Source: JACKOD01 sp041591635 (lineage in GTDB: Bacteria; Pseudomonadota; Gammaproteobacteria; Pseudomonadales; Oleiphilaceae). From it: a stretch of DNA of 8,402 nt. Below the pieces are notes generated by a model. The model did no database searches, was not told the DNA's origin, and worked only from the letters and a program-made list of their open reading frames with translations. This document shows, in pieces, positions 1 to 6,185 of this stretch. Position 1 is the first letter of the stretch, and every line of letters begins with the position of its first letter. A program made the position numbers and the translations under genes. The stretch lies in the NCBI GenBank assembly GCA_041591635.1, contig JBFHRO010000144.1, positions 1 through 8,402 on the forward strand, given 5' to 3'.

Positions 1-1344
1 ATCGCGTTCAATACGCAGTACGAGTCGGCCCGCATCCTTTGCCGCCTGGGCCAGTTGCGCAACATTTCGGGTACGAAAACGGTTGACGGCCACCACCAGA
101 TCACCCTTGCGCAAACCGGACTGGTAGGCAATGCTGGCAGAGTCAATGTCTGCCACCTGCGCCGCAACGGCCTCACTGCCCTGGGGCGGCAGATAATCCC
201 GAAACAGAATGCCGCTGAACATGACATTCATGGCCGACCCGGCCAACTCGGGCAGAGGCGTTTCCTCAATGAGCGCCGTGAGTTTGATCGGTTTGCCCTG
301 GCGGTAGACCTCCACCACCATTTTTTCTCCGACCGGCGTTAACCCTATGCGGTTGCGCAGGTCGCTGGCATTACGCACCTCTCGGCCGTTAACCCGCGCC
401 ACAATATCCCCGGCCTTGAATCCGGCCCGCTCGGCCGGGCTGTCTTCCAGCACCTTGGCAATGACCGCCCCCTGGGCACTGCGCAAACCAAAGGCATCGG
501 CCAGTTCGGGTGTCAGGTCCTGAAAATGCACCCCCAGCCGGCCTCGGCGAACCTCACCAAACTCCAGCAGTTGGCGCATCACGTTTTGTACTATTTCGGT
601 GGGAATCGCAAAACCAATACCCACATTGCCGCCTGAAGGCGCGATGATGGCCGAGTTGATGCCCACCAGCTCGCCCCTGAGATTGATTAGCGCGCCGCCG
701 GAGTTGCCCGGGTTAATAGAGGCATCGGTCTGAATAAAATCCTCATAGCCCTGAATTCCCAGGCCACTGCGACCCAGTGCGCTGACAATCCCGGAGGTGA
801 CGGTTTGCCCAAGACCAAAGGGATTGCCGATAGCAACCACGAAGTCACCTACTTTAAGTTGCCTTGAGTCACCCATGGGAAGTTCGACCAGTTGTTCGGC
901 ATCGATTTTCAAAAGCGCCAGGTCGACCTGCTTGTCGGAACCGACCCGCTGGGCAGCGAAAGTACGGCCATCGGTGAGGGTTACGCTGATCTCGTCCGCG
1001 CCATCGATGACATGATGGTTGGTCAACACATAGCCGTGGCGTGCGTCAACGATCACGCCCGATCCGGCGCTTTGGGTTTGCCGTTCCCGACTGTAATCAT
1101 CGGGCACCGAAAAGAAGCGGCGAAAAAAGGGATCTTGCCAAAGCGGATTAACCGTCTTTACTTTGGTAAAGGTGGCAATATTGACCACCGCGGGCGTGCT
1201 TTTGTCGAGCACCGGCGCCAGCGACGGCAGGGGCGAACCATCGGCCAGCGTCAACGGCAGCACCGCCCAGGCGAGTGAAACTGTGCCACAAAGAAGTGCA
1301 CTAGCCAGTAAAACCGATTTGATCACAGCGGCAATGGAGGTCAT
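1..1344 (-). CDS. degQ: DegQ-type periplasmic serine endoprotease (Do/HtrA family), 3' end cut by window
   Basis: This is an ATP-independent periplasmic protease/chaperone that degrades misfolded envelope proteins. The 448 visible codons run from ATG at 1344 off the left edge; comparison with the remembered end of E. coli DegQ suggests only about ten residues are missing. An N-terminal hydrophobic signal peptide ends near AWA (residues 25-27). The trypsin-like domain shows the full triad: His111 in LTNHHVI, Asp141 in KQVDLALL and Ser215 in INPGNSGGAL. Two PDZ domains follow, at about 265-350 and 365-448. The stretch before the barrel (about 65-90) is short, as in DegQ rather than DegP. A weak AGGGA lies about 10 bases before the ATG. 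The gene is divergent from ubiF. DegP/MucD-like naming is also possible, but DegS is excluded because there are two PDZ domains and a cleavable leader. Confidence 0.93.
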   Translation of the reverse strand, partial: MTSIAAVIKSVLLASALLCGTVSLAWAVLPLTLADGSPLPSLAPVLDKSTPAVVNIATFTKVKTVNPLWQDPFFRRFFSVPDDYSRERQTQSAGSGVIVDARHGYVLTNHHVIDGADEISVTLTDGRTFAAQRVGSDKQVDLALLKIDAEQLVELPMGDSRQLKVGDFVVAIGNPFGLGQTVTSGIVSALGRSGLGIQGYEDFIQTDASINPGNSGGALINLRGELVGINSAIIAPSGGNVGIGFAIPTEIVQNVMRQLLEFGEVRRGRLGVHFQDLTPELADAFGLRSAQGAVIAKVLEDSPAERAGFKAGDIVARVNGREVRNASDLRNRIGLTPVGEKMVVEVYRQGKPIKLTALIEETPLPELAGSAMNVMFSGILFRDYLPPQGSEAVAAQVADIDSASIAYQSGLRKGDLVVAVNRFRTRNVAQLAQAAKDAGRLVLRIERD

Positions 1345-1371
1345 AGTAAGCTGATCCCTGTTTCGAATCGT

Positions 1372-1399
1372 TCATGAATGACGGTGATGACACAGGTTC
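1372..1399 (-). promoter_or_regulatory. candidate sigma-E-type (ECF) promoter of the DegQ gene
   Basis: Read on the minus strand, GAACCT (1399-1394) is followed after exactly 16 bases by TCATGA (1377-1372), about 28 bases before the ATG at 1344. The sigma-E/AlgU consensus is roughly GAACTT, a 16-base spacer and TCTGA, so the -35 matches at five of six positions and the -10 keeps the TC core. HtrA proteases are often members of the sigma-E envelope-stress regulon, which fits. This is a by-eye match only; no housekeeping promoter of comparable quality was seen in the 91-base spacer. Confidence 0.35.
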
Positions 1400-1435
1400 A
1401 ACAAATTAGGCACAACCGAGAACGCAGTCAACCCG

Positions 1436-2776
1436 ATGTCAATCGATAACTTTCACCAACCAGCCTCAGGATCCGATTTTCCTATGCCGTCAGATGTCCG
1501 CAACGAATCCCAAACGATAGACTACGACCTTGTCATCGTCGGTGGCGGCATGGTGGGCGCGGCCATCGCCTGCGGACTGGCGGATACACCGCTGAAAATT
1601 GCCGTGCTCGAACAGCAATTACCTGCTCCCTTTATTGAGGGGCAACGCCCGGATCTGCGGGTTTCGGCGCTTAGCGTGGCCAGCGAGCAATTCCTGATCC
1701 GCATTGGTGCCTGGCGTCACATTCACCGCATGCGCGCCTGCCCTTACCGGCGAATGTCGGTATGGGAACAACACAAAAACCCGCTGCTCTCGCTGCTACC
1801 GGCACAATTGCAGAGCACCGAATTCGACTGCCATGACATAGGACACCCTCACCTGGGTCATATTGTTGAAAATCGAATTATCCAGCTGGCACTGCTGGCA
1901 CGCATGGCAGACATACCCAGCGTCGAACTGCTGGCGCCCGCCACACTGCAAAGCCTGGAACTGGCACCGCAACGGGCGAAATTGCAGATCGCTGAAAACG
2001 GCAGCTCACGCACCATTACCGCCCGCCTGGTCATTGGTGCGGACGGTGCTCAGTCAAGGGTGCGCACCTGGGCCAATATTGGCCTTAACAGCGATCAATA
2101 CGATCAGCAGGCGCTGGTGATCAACGTGGCCTATCAGGGGCACCAGGAAGATATCACCTGGCAGGCATTTACCCCATCCGGGCCCCGCGCCTTTTTGCCC
2201 CTCATGGATATTCAGGGCGAACACTATGCCTCGCTGGTCTGGTATGACAGCCCACAAACCATCGACTATCTGCAACAACTTGACAACAAACAGCTCAAGA
2301 CAGAGATTGAACGCCAGTTCCCGGCCACCTTGCCACCCTTGCTGAAGGTGCTTGACCGGGGCAGTTTCAGCCTGGTGAAGCGACATGCTCAGCGGTACGT
2401 GGCACCACGCATCGCACTGGTGGGAGACGCTGCTCATACGATCAACCCGCTGGCAGGCCAGGGCGTCAATCTGGGATTTCAGGATGGCATCCGTCTTATT
2501 GAAACCCTTGAAACCGCGCTTACCCGGGGTGAAGACATCGGCCACATGGCCAGCTTGCGTCATTATGAAAAGCATCGGCGGCGGGAAAACCAGTTCATGA
2601 TGTCGATCATGGATCTGTTTTATCACACCTTCAGCAACCGCTCGCTGCCCTTGCAACTGCTTCGTAACGCCGGCCTTGGGGTTGCCAACCAGTTGCCCCT
2701 GGGCAAGAAAAAAGTCATGCGCTATGCGATGGGGCTGGAATCCGCGTTACCGCTGCCATTCAAAAAAGGCGACTGA
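1436..2776 (+). CDS. ubiF: UbiF-type FAD monooxygenase of ubiquinone biosynthesis
   Basis: This flavoprotein hydroxylates the demethoxyubiquinol ring, making the substrate for the last UbiG methylation in aerobic ubiquinone synthesis. It is 446 residues long. The N-terminal Rossmann FAD motif is VGGGMVG (35-41). The UbiH/COQ6-family motif VIGADGAQSRVR is at 199-210, and the second FAD/ribose motif GDAAHTINPLAGQGVNLG is at 330-347. Within the UbiH/UbiI/UbiF family, several stretches match E. coli UbiF as I recall it: MRACPYRRMSVWE (99-111), WQAFTPSGPRAFLPL (242-256), ASLVWYDSP (265-273) and the tail KKVMRYAMGLE. The start is uncertain: ATG 1436 has almost no Shine-Dalgarno, while ATG 1484 (residue 17) has an AGGA about 12 bases upstream, and the first 28 residues precede the conserved fold. 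The gene is followed 63 bases later by hinT on the same strand. Calling it UbiF rather than UbiI or UbiH is likely but rests on memory. Confidence 0.88.
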   Translation: MSIDNFHQPASGSDFPMPSDVRNESQTIDYDLVIVGGGMVGAAIACGLADTPLKIAVLEQQLPAPFIEGQRPDLRVSALSVASEQFLIRIGAWRHIHRMRACPYRRMSVWEQHKNPLLSLLPAQLQSTEFDCHDIGHPHLGHIVENRIIQLALLARMADIPSVELLAPATLQSLELAPQRAKLQIAENGSSRTITARLVIGADGAQSRVRTWANIGLNSDQYDQQALVINVAYQGHQEDITWQAFTPSGPRAFLPLMDIQGEHYASLVWYDSPQTIDYLQQLDNKQLKTEIERQFPATLPPLLKVLDRGSFSLVKRHAQRYVAPRIALVGDAAHTINPLAGQGVNLGFQDGIRLIETLETALTRGEDIGHMASLRHYEKHRRRENQFMMSIMDLFYHTFSNRSLPLQLLRNAGLGVANQLPLGKKKVMRYAMGLESALPLPFKKGD

Positions 2777-2839
2777 CCGGAACTCGCAGAATTTACATCA
2801 ACCACACAACACGCACCTCAACCGCCAAAAGGAGCCACC

Positions 2840-3205
2840 ATGGCAGGCACACTTTTTACGCGCATCATCCAGCGCGAAATACCCGCCGATATTGTGTATG
2901 AAGATGATCTTTGTCTGGCGTTTCGGGATATCAATCCGCAAGCGCCGGTGCATTTGCTGATCATTCCGAAACAGGAGATTCCGACCATCAACGATATCGC
3001 CGTGGATGACCGGACACTGGTAGGCCACTTGTTCCTGGTCGCCGGCAAACTTGCCCGCGAGATGGGCTTTGCCGACGAGGGTTATCGGGTGGTGATGAAT
3101 TGCAACGAAAACGCCGGCCAGACGGTATTTCATATTCATTTGCATCTGCTGGCCGGCAAACCTCTGGGTTGGCCACCCTATACGGATCGCGCCAAAGTGG
3201 TCTGA
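2840..3205 (+). CDS. hinT: HinT-like histidine triad (HIT) purine nucleoside phosphoramidase
   Basis: This is a small cytoplasmic HIT protein of the Hint branch, which hydrolyses AMP-lysine and related nucleoside phosphoramidates, normally as a homodimer. It is 121 residues long, close to the usual 115-120. The opening TLFTRIIQREIPADIVYED, the mid-domain HLLIIPKQEI and the triad VFHIHLHLLAG (His98, His100, His102) are all present. The C-terminal LGWPPY resembles the conserved WPP tail of bacterial Hint proteins. A strong AAGGAG (2829-2834) sits five bases before the ATG and fixes the start. It may be cotranscribed with ubiF (63-base gap, no terminator seen between them). There is no obvious intrinsic terminator after the stop; the next gene converges. 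Confidence 0.93.
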   Translation: MAGTLFTRIIQREIPADIVYEDDLCLAFRDINPQAPVHLLIIPKQEIPTINDIAVDDRTLVGHLFLVAGKLAREMGFADEGYRVVMNCNENAGQTVFHIHLHLLAGKPLGWPPYTDRAKVV

Positions 3206-3209
3206 GCCT

Positions 3210-3225
3210 TGTGATATTGCTCACA
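3210..3225. promoter_or_regulatory. perfect CRP/Vfr-type palindrome between convergent genes
   Basis: TGTGA-TATTGC-TCACA matches the CRP core consensus TGTGA-N6-TCACA at all ten fixed positions. It sits five bases after the hinT stop and 15 bases from the stop of the convergent DUF2059-like gene, so it is not in a promoter position for any gene seen here. It could be a fortuitous site, a transcription roadblock, or control for an unannotated transcript. As RNA it would give only a weak 5-bp stem, too poor for a terminator. Confidence 0.4.
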
Positions 3226-3239
3226 ATTTCGAACAATAA

Positions 3240-4079
3240 TCAGCCCGGCGCCAACGCCTTGGGCATCTCCTGCCCCAGAGTGCGCGCGGGCTTGATCATG
3301 GCTTCTTTCATGGCTTGATGCATGGCATGCAGATATTTCTGCCCCGAGTCGGTGCGCGCAAACTCCAGATAGCTATGCAGTTCCTCATCGGTTAGCTCGC
3401 GATAGGTGTAGAGATAACTCAGGAAAATCTGCTGCGTGATCATGCCGCGCAACATAAACCGGTTGGCCTCAATGTGTTCTGACACCTGTTCATAGGCCAC
3501 CTCCGGCTTCTGGCCGGCGTTGGTCAGCATGGCAACCGACATCGCCAGTTGCACCGCCATGGCGGTATCCACTGCCACCGCGGTCGATTGGGTGACACGA
3601 TCAAAAACCTCAAACTGCTTCTCCCGCGCCGACCCCTTGAATCGCTTGACCAGAGCAGGGGCCTGCGTCTCCATATCCGGGATAGCTGACACCTGGCTGG
3701 CCGCCACTTCCATCCGGGTAATTCGGGCACCCAGAGGCGACATCAGCCAGCGGTTGACATCATCGAGCACCGCATCCGGCAACCGTTCGCTGAGCACCTT
3801 TTCGATCAATGCAAGCGCAGGCTCGGGAGCCCAGGCGGTATCGACCAGCTTGTCCAGAGGCTCGAGCTGACTGGCATCTGTCATACCTGCTTGCGCCGCA
3901 CCGTTGTGAATACCGATTTTCAGGAACTCTGGAAAAGCGGTAATAGCCTCCTTAACCCCTGAGTGCTGCATCAAGGTTTGCACCCGCTGGGCATGCGCGT
4001 CGCTGGCGTGCAGACTGCCACTGAACAAACAAAAAGCCGCCAGCCAGGAAACAGCACGCAAATGAAAAAACCTGCTCAT
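3240..4079 (-). CDS. exported DUF2059-like helical protein of unknown function
   Basis: The product has 279 residues with a signal peptide (hydrophobic 9-22, likely cleavage near LHASDAHA, 23-30), so it is probably periplasmic. The C-terminal stretch LTDEELHSYLEFARTDSG (229-246) followed by QKYLHAM has the DUF2059 pattern: L-T-x-E-E-L, an aromatic helix, S-x-x-G-x-K/R. A related copy occurs at about 100-127 (LPDAVLDDVNRWLMSPLGARI), implying an internal duplication. Between them is an alanine- and methionine-rich amphipathic stretch (165-190). GGAG lies eight bases before the ATG and supports the start. The biochemical role of DUF2059 proteins is not established and I do not assign one. The gene lies downstream of, and in the same direction as, the cyclotransferase-like gene (163-base gap), but a promoter-like element in that gap suggests separate transcription. 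Confidence 0.8.
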   Translation of the reverse strand: MSRFFHLRAVSWLAAFCLFSGSLHASDAHAQRVQTLMQHSGVKEAITAFPEFLKIGIHNGAAQAGMTDASQLEPLDKLVDTAWAPEPALALIEKVLSERLPDAVLDDVNRWLMSPLGARITRMEVAASQVSAIPDMETQAPALVKRFKGSAREKQFEVFDRVTQSTAVAVDTAMAVQLAMSVAMLTNAGQKPEVAYEQVSEHIEANRFMLRGMITQQIFLSYLYTYRELTDEELHSYLEFARTDSGQKYLHAMHQAMKEAMIKPARTLGQEMPKALAPG

Positions 4080-4114
4080 GAAAATCGCTCCACTGTATTT
4101 CGTATCAGGGTGAC

Positions 4115-4144
4115 ATTATTCTGCGATGACTCGAAATAATACAA
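4115..4144 (-). promoter_or_regulatory. candidate sigma-70 promoter of the DUF2059-like gene
   Basis: On the minus strand, TTGTAT (4144-4139) and AATAAT (4120-4115) are separated by 18 bases, and the -10 ends 35 bases before the ATG at 4079. The -10 matches the consensus at five of six positions, the -35 at three of six. It lies in an otherwise gene-free spacer in an AT-rich patch. Evidence is by-eye matching only. Confidence 0.35.
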
Positions 4145-4158
4145 GCCCGAAATCAGTG

Positions 4159-4186
4159 GCAATCCGCTGTGTGGCTGCTGGATTGC
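4159..4186. other. inverted repeat in the spacer between two minus-strand genes
   Basis: GCAATCC (4159-4165) and GGATTGC (4180-4186) form a perfect 7-bp stem with a 14-base loop. An overlapping alternative stem, TGCTG (4176-4180) with CAGCA (4188-4192) extended by TGG/CCA across one bulged base, would compete with it. There is no T-run on the minus strand after either stem, so neither is a standard intrinsic terminator for the cyclotransferase-like gene. Apart from these stems and the promoter candidate, I see nothing else in the spacer 4080-4242. Confidence 0.35.
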
Positions 4187-4242
4187 GCAGCACCATAAAT
4201 GCCGCTTGCATCGTGCAGGATGGTAACACCCTCTGAGCGACG

Positions 4243-4659
4243 CTAGAGCCCGCGGAGCAATCGCTGCAGGGCCTCCTGGCTGAAATCTTCGGCCCGCCAG
4301 AGGGTTTTGGTTACACAATGCAGGGCAGAGGGCGCAATCACGTAGACATGCGCCCTCACCGGCAATGGCCCAGGCTCTACCGAATGGCCTATCTCTACGG
4401 GCAAAAAACGCCGCACATACGTATCCCCTTCATAGCTATCCAGTATACGCATATCGGCATCACTCAATCCGCTTAGCAGTACTCCTCTTGTGAGACTGCC
4501 AGCGTCTTCGACCAGGCCAGGATAAGAGGCACGCACCAGCCTGCGGCACGCCCAGCCTCGTAACAGAGCAGGCTGTGCCCCAAGCTGGCGCTTACCCAGC
4601 AAGGCATCGCGCACAGCGGGAAACATCAGGGTTCCGTAGCAAAAAATCATTTCAGCCAT
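4243..4659 (-). CDS. gamma-glutamylcyclotransferase-fold (AIG2/GGCT-like) protein
   Basis: This is a 138-residue cytoplasmic protein of the GGCT/AIG2-like fold, whose characterised members cyclise gamma-glutamyl amines or amino acids to 5-oxoproline. The substrate of this one is unknown. Visible family marks are the N-terminal FCYGTLMFP (6-14, the YGTL substrate loop), the GxL segment TRGVLLSGL (57-65) and LDSYEGDTYVRR (73-84), where Glu77 is the expected general acid/base. The start is soft: ATG 4659 has no clear Shine-Dalgarno, and Met4 (4650) is an alternative only three codons later, right before the FCYGTL strand. It is divergent from the porin gene across a 161-base AT-rich spacer. Confidence 0.85.
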   Translation of the reverse strand: MAEMIFCYGTLMFPAVRDALLGKRQLGAQPALLRGWACRRLVRASYPGLVEDAGSLTRGVLLSGLSDADMRILDSYEGDTYVRRFLPVEIGHSVEPGPLPVRAHVYVIAPSALHCVTKTLWRAEDFSQEALQRLLRGL

Positions 4660-4680
4660 GACTATTGATTACTCATTTAG

Positions 4681-4730
4681 TTTAGTGTTTGATACCAATC
4701 AATTACTAAAGGTAACAACAAGCCTATTTT
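4681..4730 (+). promoter_or_regulatory. FNR/Anr box with -10 element upstream of the porin gene
   Basis: TTGAT-ACCA-ATCAA (4689-4702) is a perfect FNR/Anr site (consensus TTGAT-N4-ATCAA). It is nested in wider symmetry because TTTAGT (4681-4686) and ACTAAA (4705-4710) share the same centre at 4695.5. Exactly 22 bases after the box comes TATTTT (4725-4730), a -10 matching at four of six positions. If transcription starts at about 4737, the box is centred at -41.5, the classical class II activator position, which also explains the absence of a good -35. This predicts induction of the porin under low oxygen and an 84-base leader. The box lies only 30 bases from the start of the divergent cyclotransferase-like gene, where it could repress or have no role. 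Confidence 0.6.
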
Positions 4731-4820
4731 ACTCACACCGAATTAGTTTTTTCCCCTATTACCTTAGGGTCTACTCGCAACTAACTCGAAAACAACGCTG
4801 TCATAACAGGAGCCTCACCC

Positions 4821-6017
4821 ATGAAAAGCCCGCTTAACACCAGAAAATCACTCCTTGCACTGGCTGTGGCTTGTGCCTCGTTTTCCGCTTTCGCGGCTGA
4901 ATCTGCCAGTTCGGTCGAAGAGGCAATCACCGGTGGTTCCGCCAAGCTCGACCTGCGTTACCGGTTCGAGTTCGTGGATATGGATGGCCCCACCAAAGAA
5001 GCCAAGGCTTCAACACTCAAAACCCAATTGACCTTTACTACACTGGAATACGAAGGGTTTTCAGCCGCACTGGAATTTGCCAACAATACCGAAGTGTTTT
5101 CTGACGATTACAACAGCACCCAAAATGGTAACACCCAGTACGCTGTGGTTGCCGATCCGGATTACACCGAAATCAACCAGGTGTACCTGAATTACAACTC
5201 CGCCTTTGACACCGCGCTGCGTTATGGCCGTCAGCGGATCAACCTGGATGGCCAGCGCTTTATCGGCGGTGTGGCCTGGAGACAAAACGAGCAGACTTTT
5301 GATGCCTTCACCGTGGTCAACAAGTCACTGCCAGACACCACCATCACCCTGGCCAACATCACCAATGTCAACGACATCTTCGGCAAGAACGTCAATGGCG
5401 GTGAAGATCAGCAAATCATCCACCTGAACAACACCAGTCTTGGTTTTGTGGGCATCAGCGCCTACGGTTACCTGCTCAAGAACGGCAAGGGCGAAGACCT
5501 GGATATCTACGGCCTGCGCCTGGCGGGCAAGGCCGCCAACGGTGATCTGACGCTGCACTATGCCGGCGAATTTGCCACCCAGGAAGTTGACAACGCCGCC
5601 AGTAACGAAGCCGACTACTACCTGCTTGAAGCCGGTGCAACCATCGCTGGCGTGACCGCAATGCTGGGCTATGAAGTGCTGACTTCCGATGGCAAGGCCT
5701 ATGGCTTTGATACCCCTTACGCCACCAAGCACAAGTTCAATGGCTGGGCAGATCAGTTCCTGGGAACCCCGGCTGACGGTCTGAACGATCTGTATGTGAG
5801 TGTTGCCACCAAACTGGCCGGCCCGGCAATTACACTGGCCTATCATCAGTTTGATGCCAACGAGGGCAGCAACGATTACGGCAACGAAATCGACTTCTCG
5901 GTTGGTCAGCCGATTGGCAAGCACTACAACGTGCTGCTGAAACTGGCCCACTATGATGCCAAAGACGTGAAAAAAGATACCGACAAGGTATGGGTGGAGT
6001 TTGCTGCCAAGTTCTGA
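4821..6017 (+). CDS. outer-membrane porin-like beta-barrel protein
   Basis: The product has 398 residues with a classical signal peptide (KSPLNTRKS, then a hydrophobic core, cleavage near SAFA at 22-25). The mature part shows alternating-residue beta strands and Asn/Asp/Gly-rich turns (for example LDLRYRFEF, 43-51, and INQVYLNYNSAFDTALRYGRQ). It ends in Phe after a final strand VWVEFAAKF, the outer-membrane assembly signal. It most resembles the alginate-export-like/general porin group, but the substrate cannot be read from the sequence. The only cysteine is in the signal peptide (Cys18), so a lipoprotein reading is unlikely. AGGAG (4808-4812), eight bases before the ATG, fixes the start. It is convergent with the phosphate operon, so it might admit anions such as phosphate, but that is only neighbourhood inference; the upstream region points instead to FNR-type control. 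Confidence 0.85.
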   Translation: MKSPLNTRKSLLALAVACASFSAFAAESASSVEEAITGGSAKLDLRYRFEFVDMDGPTKEAKASTLKTQLTFTTLEYEGFSAALEFANNTEVFSDDYNSTQNGNTQYAVVADPDYTEINQVYLNYNSAFDTALRYGRQRINLDGQRFIGGVAWRQNEQTFDAFTVVNKSLPDTTITLANITNVNDIFGKNVNGGEDQQIIHLNNTSLGFVGISAYGYLLKNGKGEDLDIYGLRLAGKAANGDLTLHYAGEFATQEVDNAASNEADYYLLEAGATIAGVTAMLGYEVLTSDGKAYGFDTPYATKHKFNGWADQFLGTPADGLNDLYVSVATKLAGPAITLAYHQFDANEGSNDYGNEIDFSVGQPIGKHYNVLLKLAHYDAKDVKKDTDKVWVEFAAKF

Positions 6018-6049
6018 TGCAGCAACCCTGTCAGATTTCGGGAAGAACG

Positions 6050-6080
6050 GCAAACAACGCTCTCTTCCTGGGTTGTTTGC
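6050..6080 (+). other. hairpin in the porin 3' untranslated region
   Basis: GCAAACAAC (6050-6058) pairs perfectly with GTTGTTTGC (6072-6080), giving a 9-bp stem with a 13-base loop between the porin stop and the main terminator. It has no T-run of its own. It may protect the porin messenger 3' end or belong to a 3'-derived small RNA; the second idea is speculative. Confidence 0.5.
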
Positions 6081-6102
6081 AGTGGTTGGCTAGCTGCCCG
6101 GA

Positions 6103-6130
6103 GGCGTTATCACCCGATAACGCCTTTTTT
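6103..6130 (+). terminator. rho-independent terminator of the porin gene
   Basis: GGCGTTATC (6103-6111), a 4-base loop ACCC and GATAACGCC (6116-6124) form a perfect 9-bp stem followed directly by six T (6125-6130), 85 bases after the porin stop. On the minus strand the same stem is preceded, not followed, by the homopolymer (A-run), so it should not act as a standard terminator for the convergent phoU transcript. Confidence 0.9.
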
Positions 6131-6185
6131 GTTATTCGGGTGTTGTTATCAATGCTGTTATCAAGACGCCCGTATCAGACATATC

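Noticed and set aside
892..1278. 128-codon plus-strand open frame opposite the protease gene
   Set aside because: It overlaps the catalytic His and Asp region of DegQ in antisense, and there is no independent support.
1371..1378. TTCATGAA palindrome in the degQ-ubiF spacer
   Set aside because: Only 8 bp, the symmetry does not extend, and it overlaps the candidate sigma-E -10. Too short to call an operator.
2054..2656. 200-codon minus-strand open frame opposite ubiF
   Set aside because: ubiF has diagnostic FAD motifs across the same stretch; the antisense frame shows no recognisable motif.
4798..4805. CTGTCATA, identical to one half of a Pho box, just before the porin ribosome binding site
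   Set aside because: The 8-mers 11 bases upstream and downstream match the half-site poorly, so there is no tandem repeat. The position is inside the predicted leader, unsuitable for PhoB activation.
5325..6053. 242-codon minus-strand open frame opposite the porin gene
   Set aside because: Shadow frame of a clearly coding plus-strand gene with signal peptide, ribosome binding site and terminal Phe; the antisense product is compositionally odd and matches no family.
6144..6164. Tandem TGTTATCAA repeats between the porin terminator and phoU
   Set aside because: Two 9-base copies with a 12-base period resemble half FNR/GATA-type words, but no complete palindrome forms. Likely low-level repetition next to the terminator.
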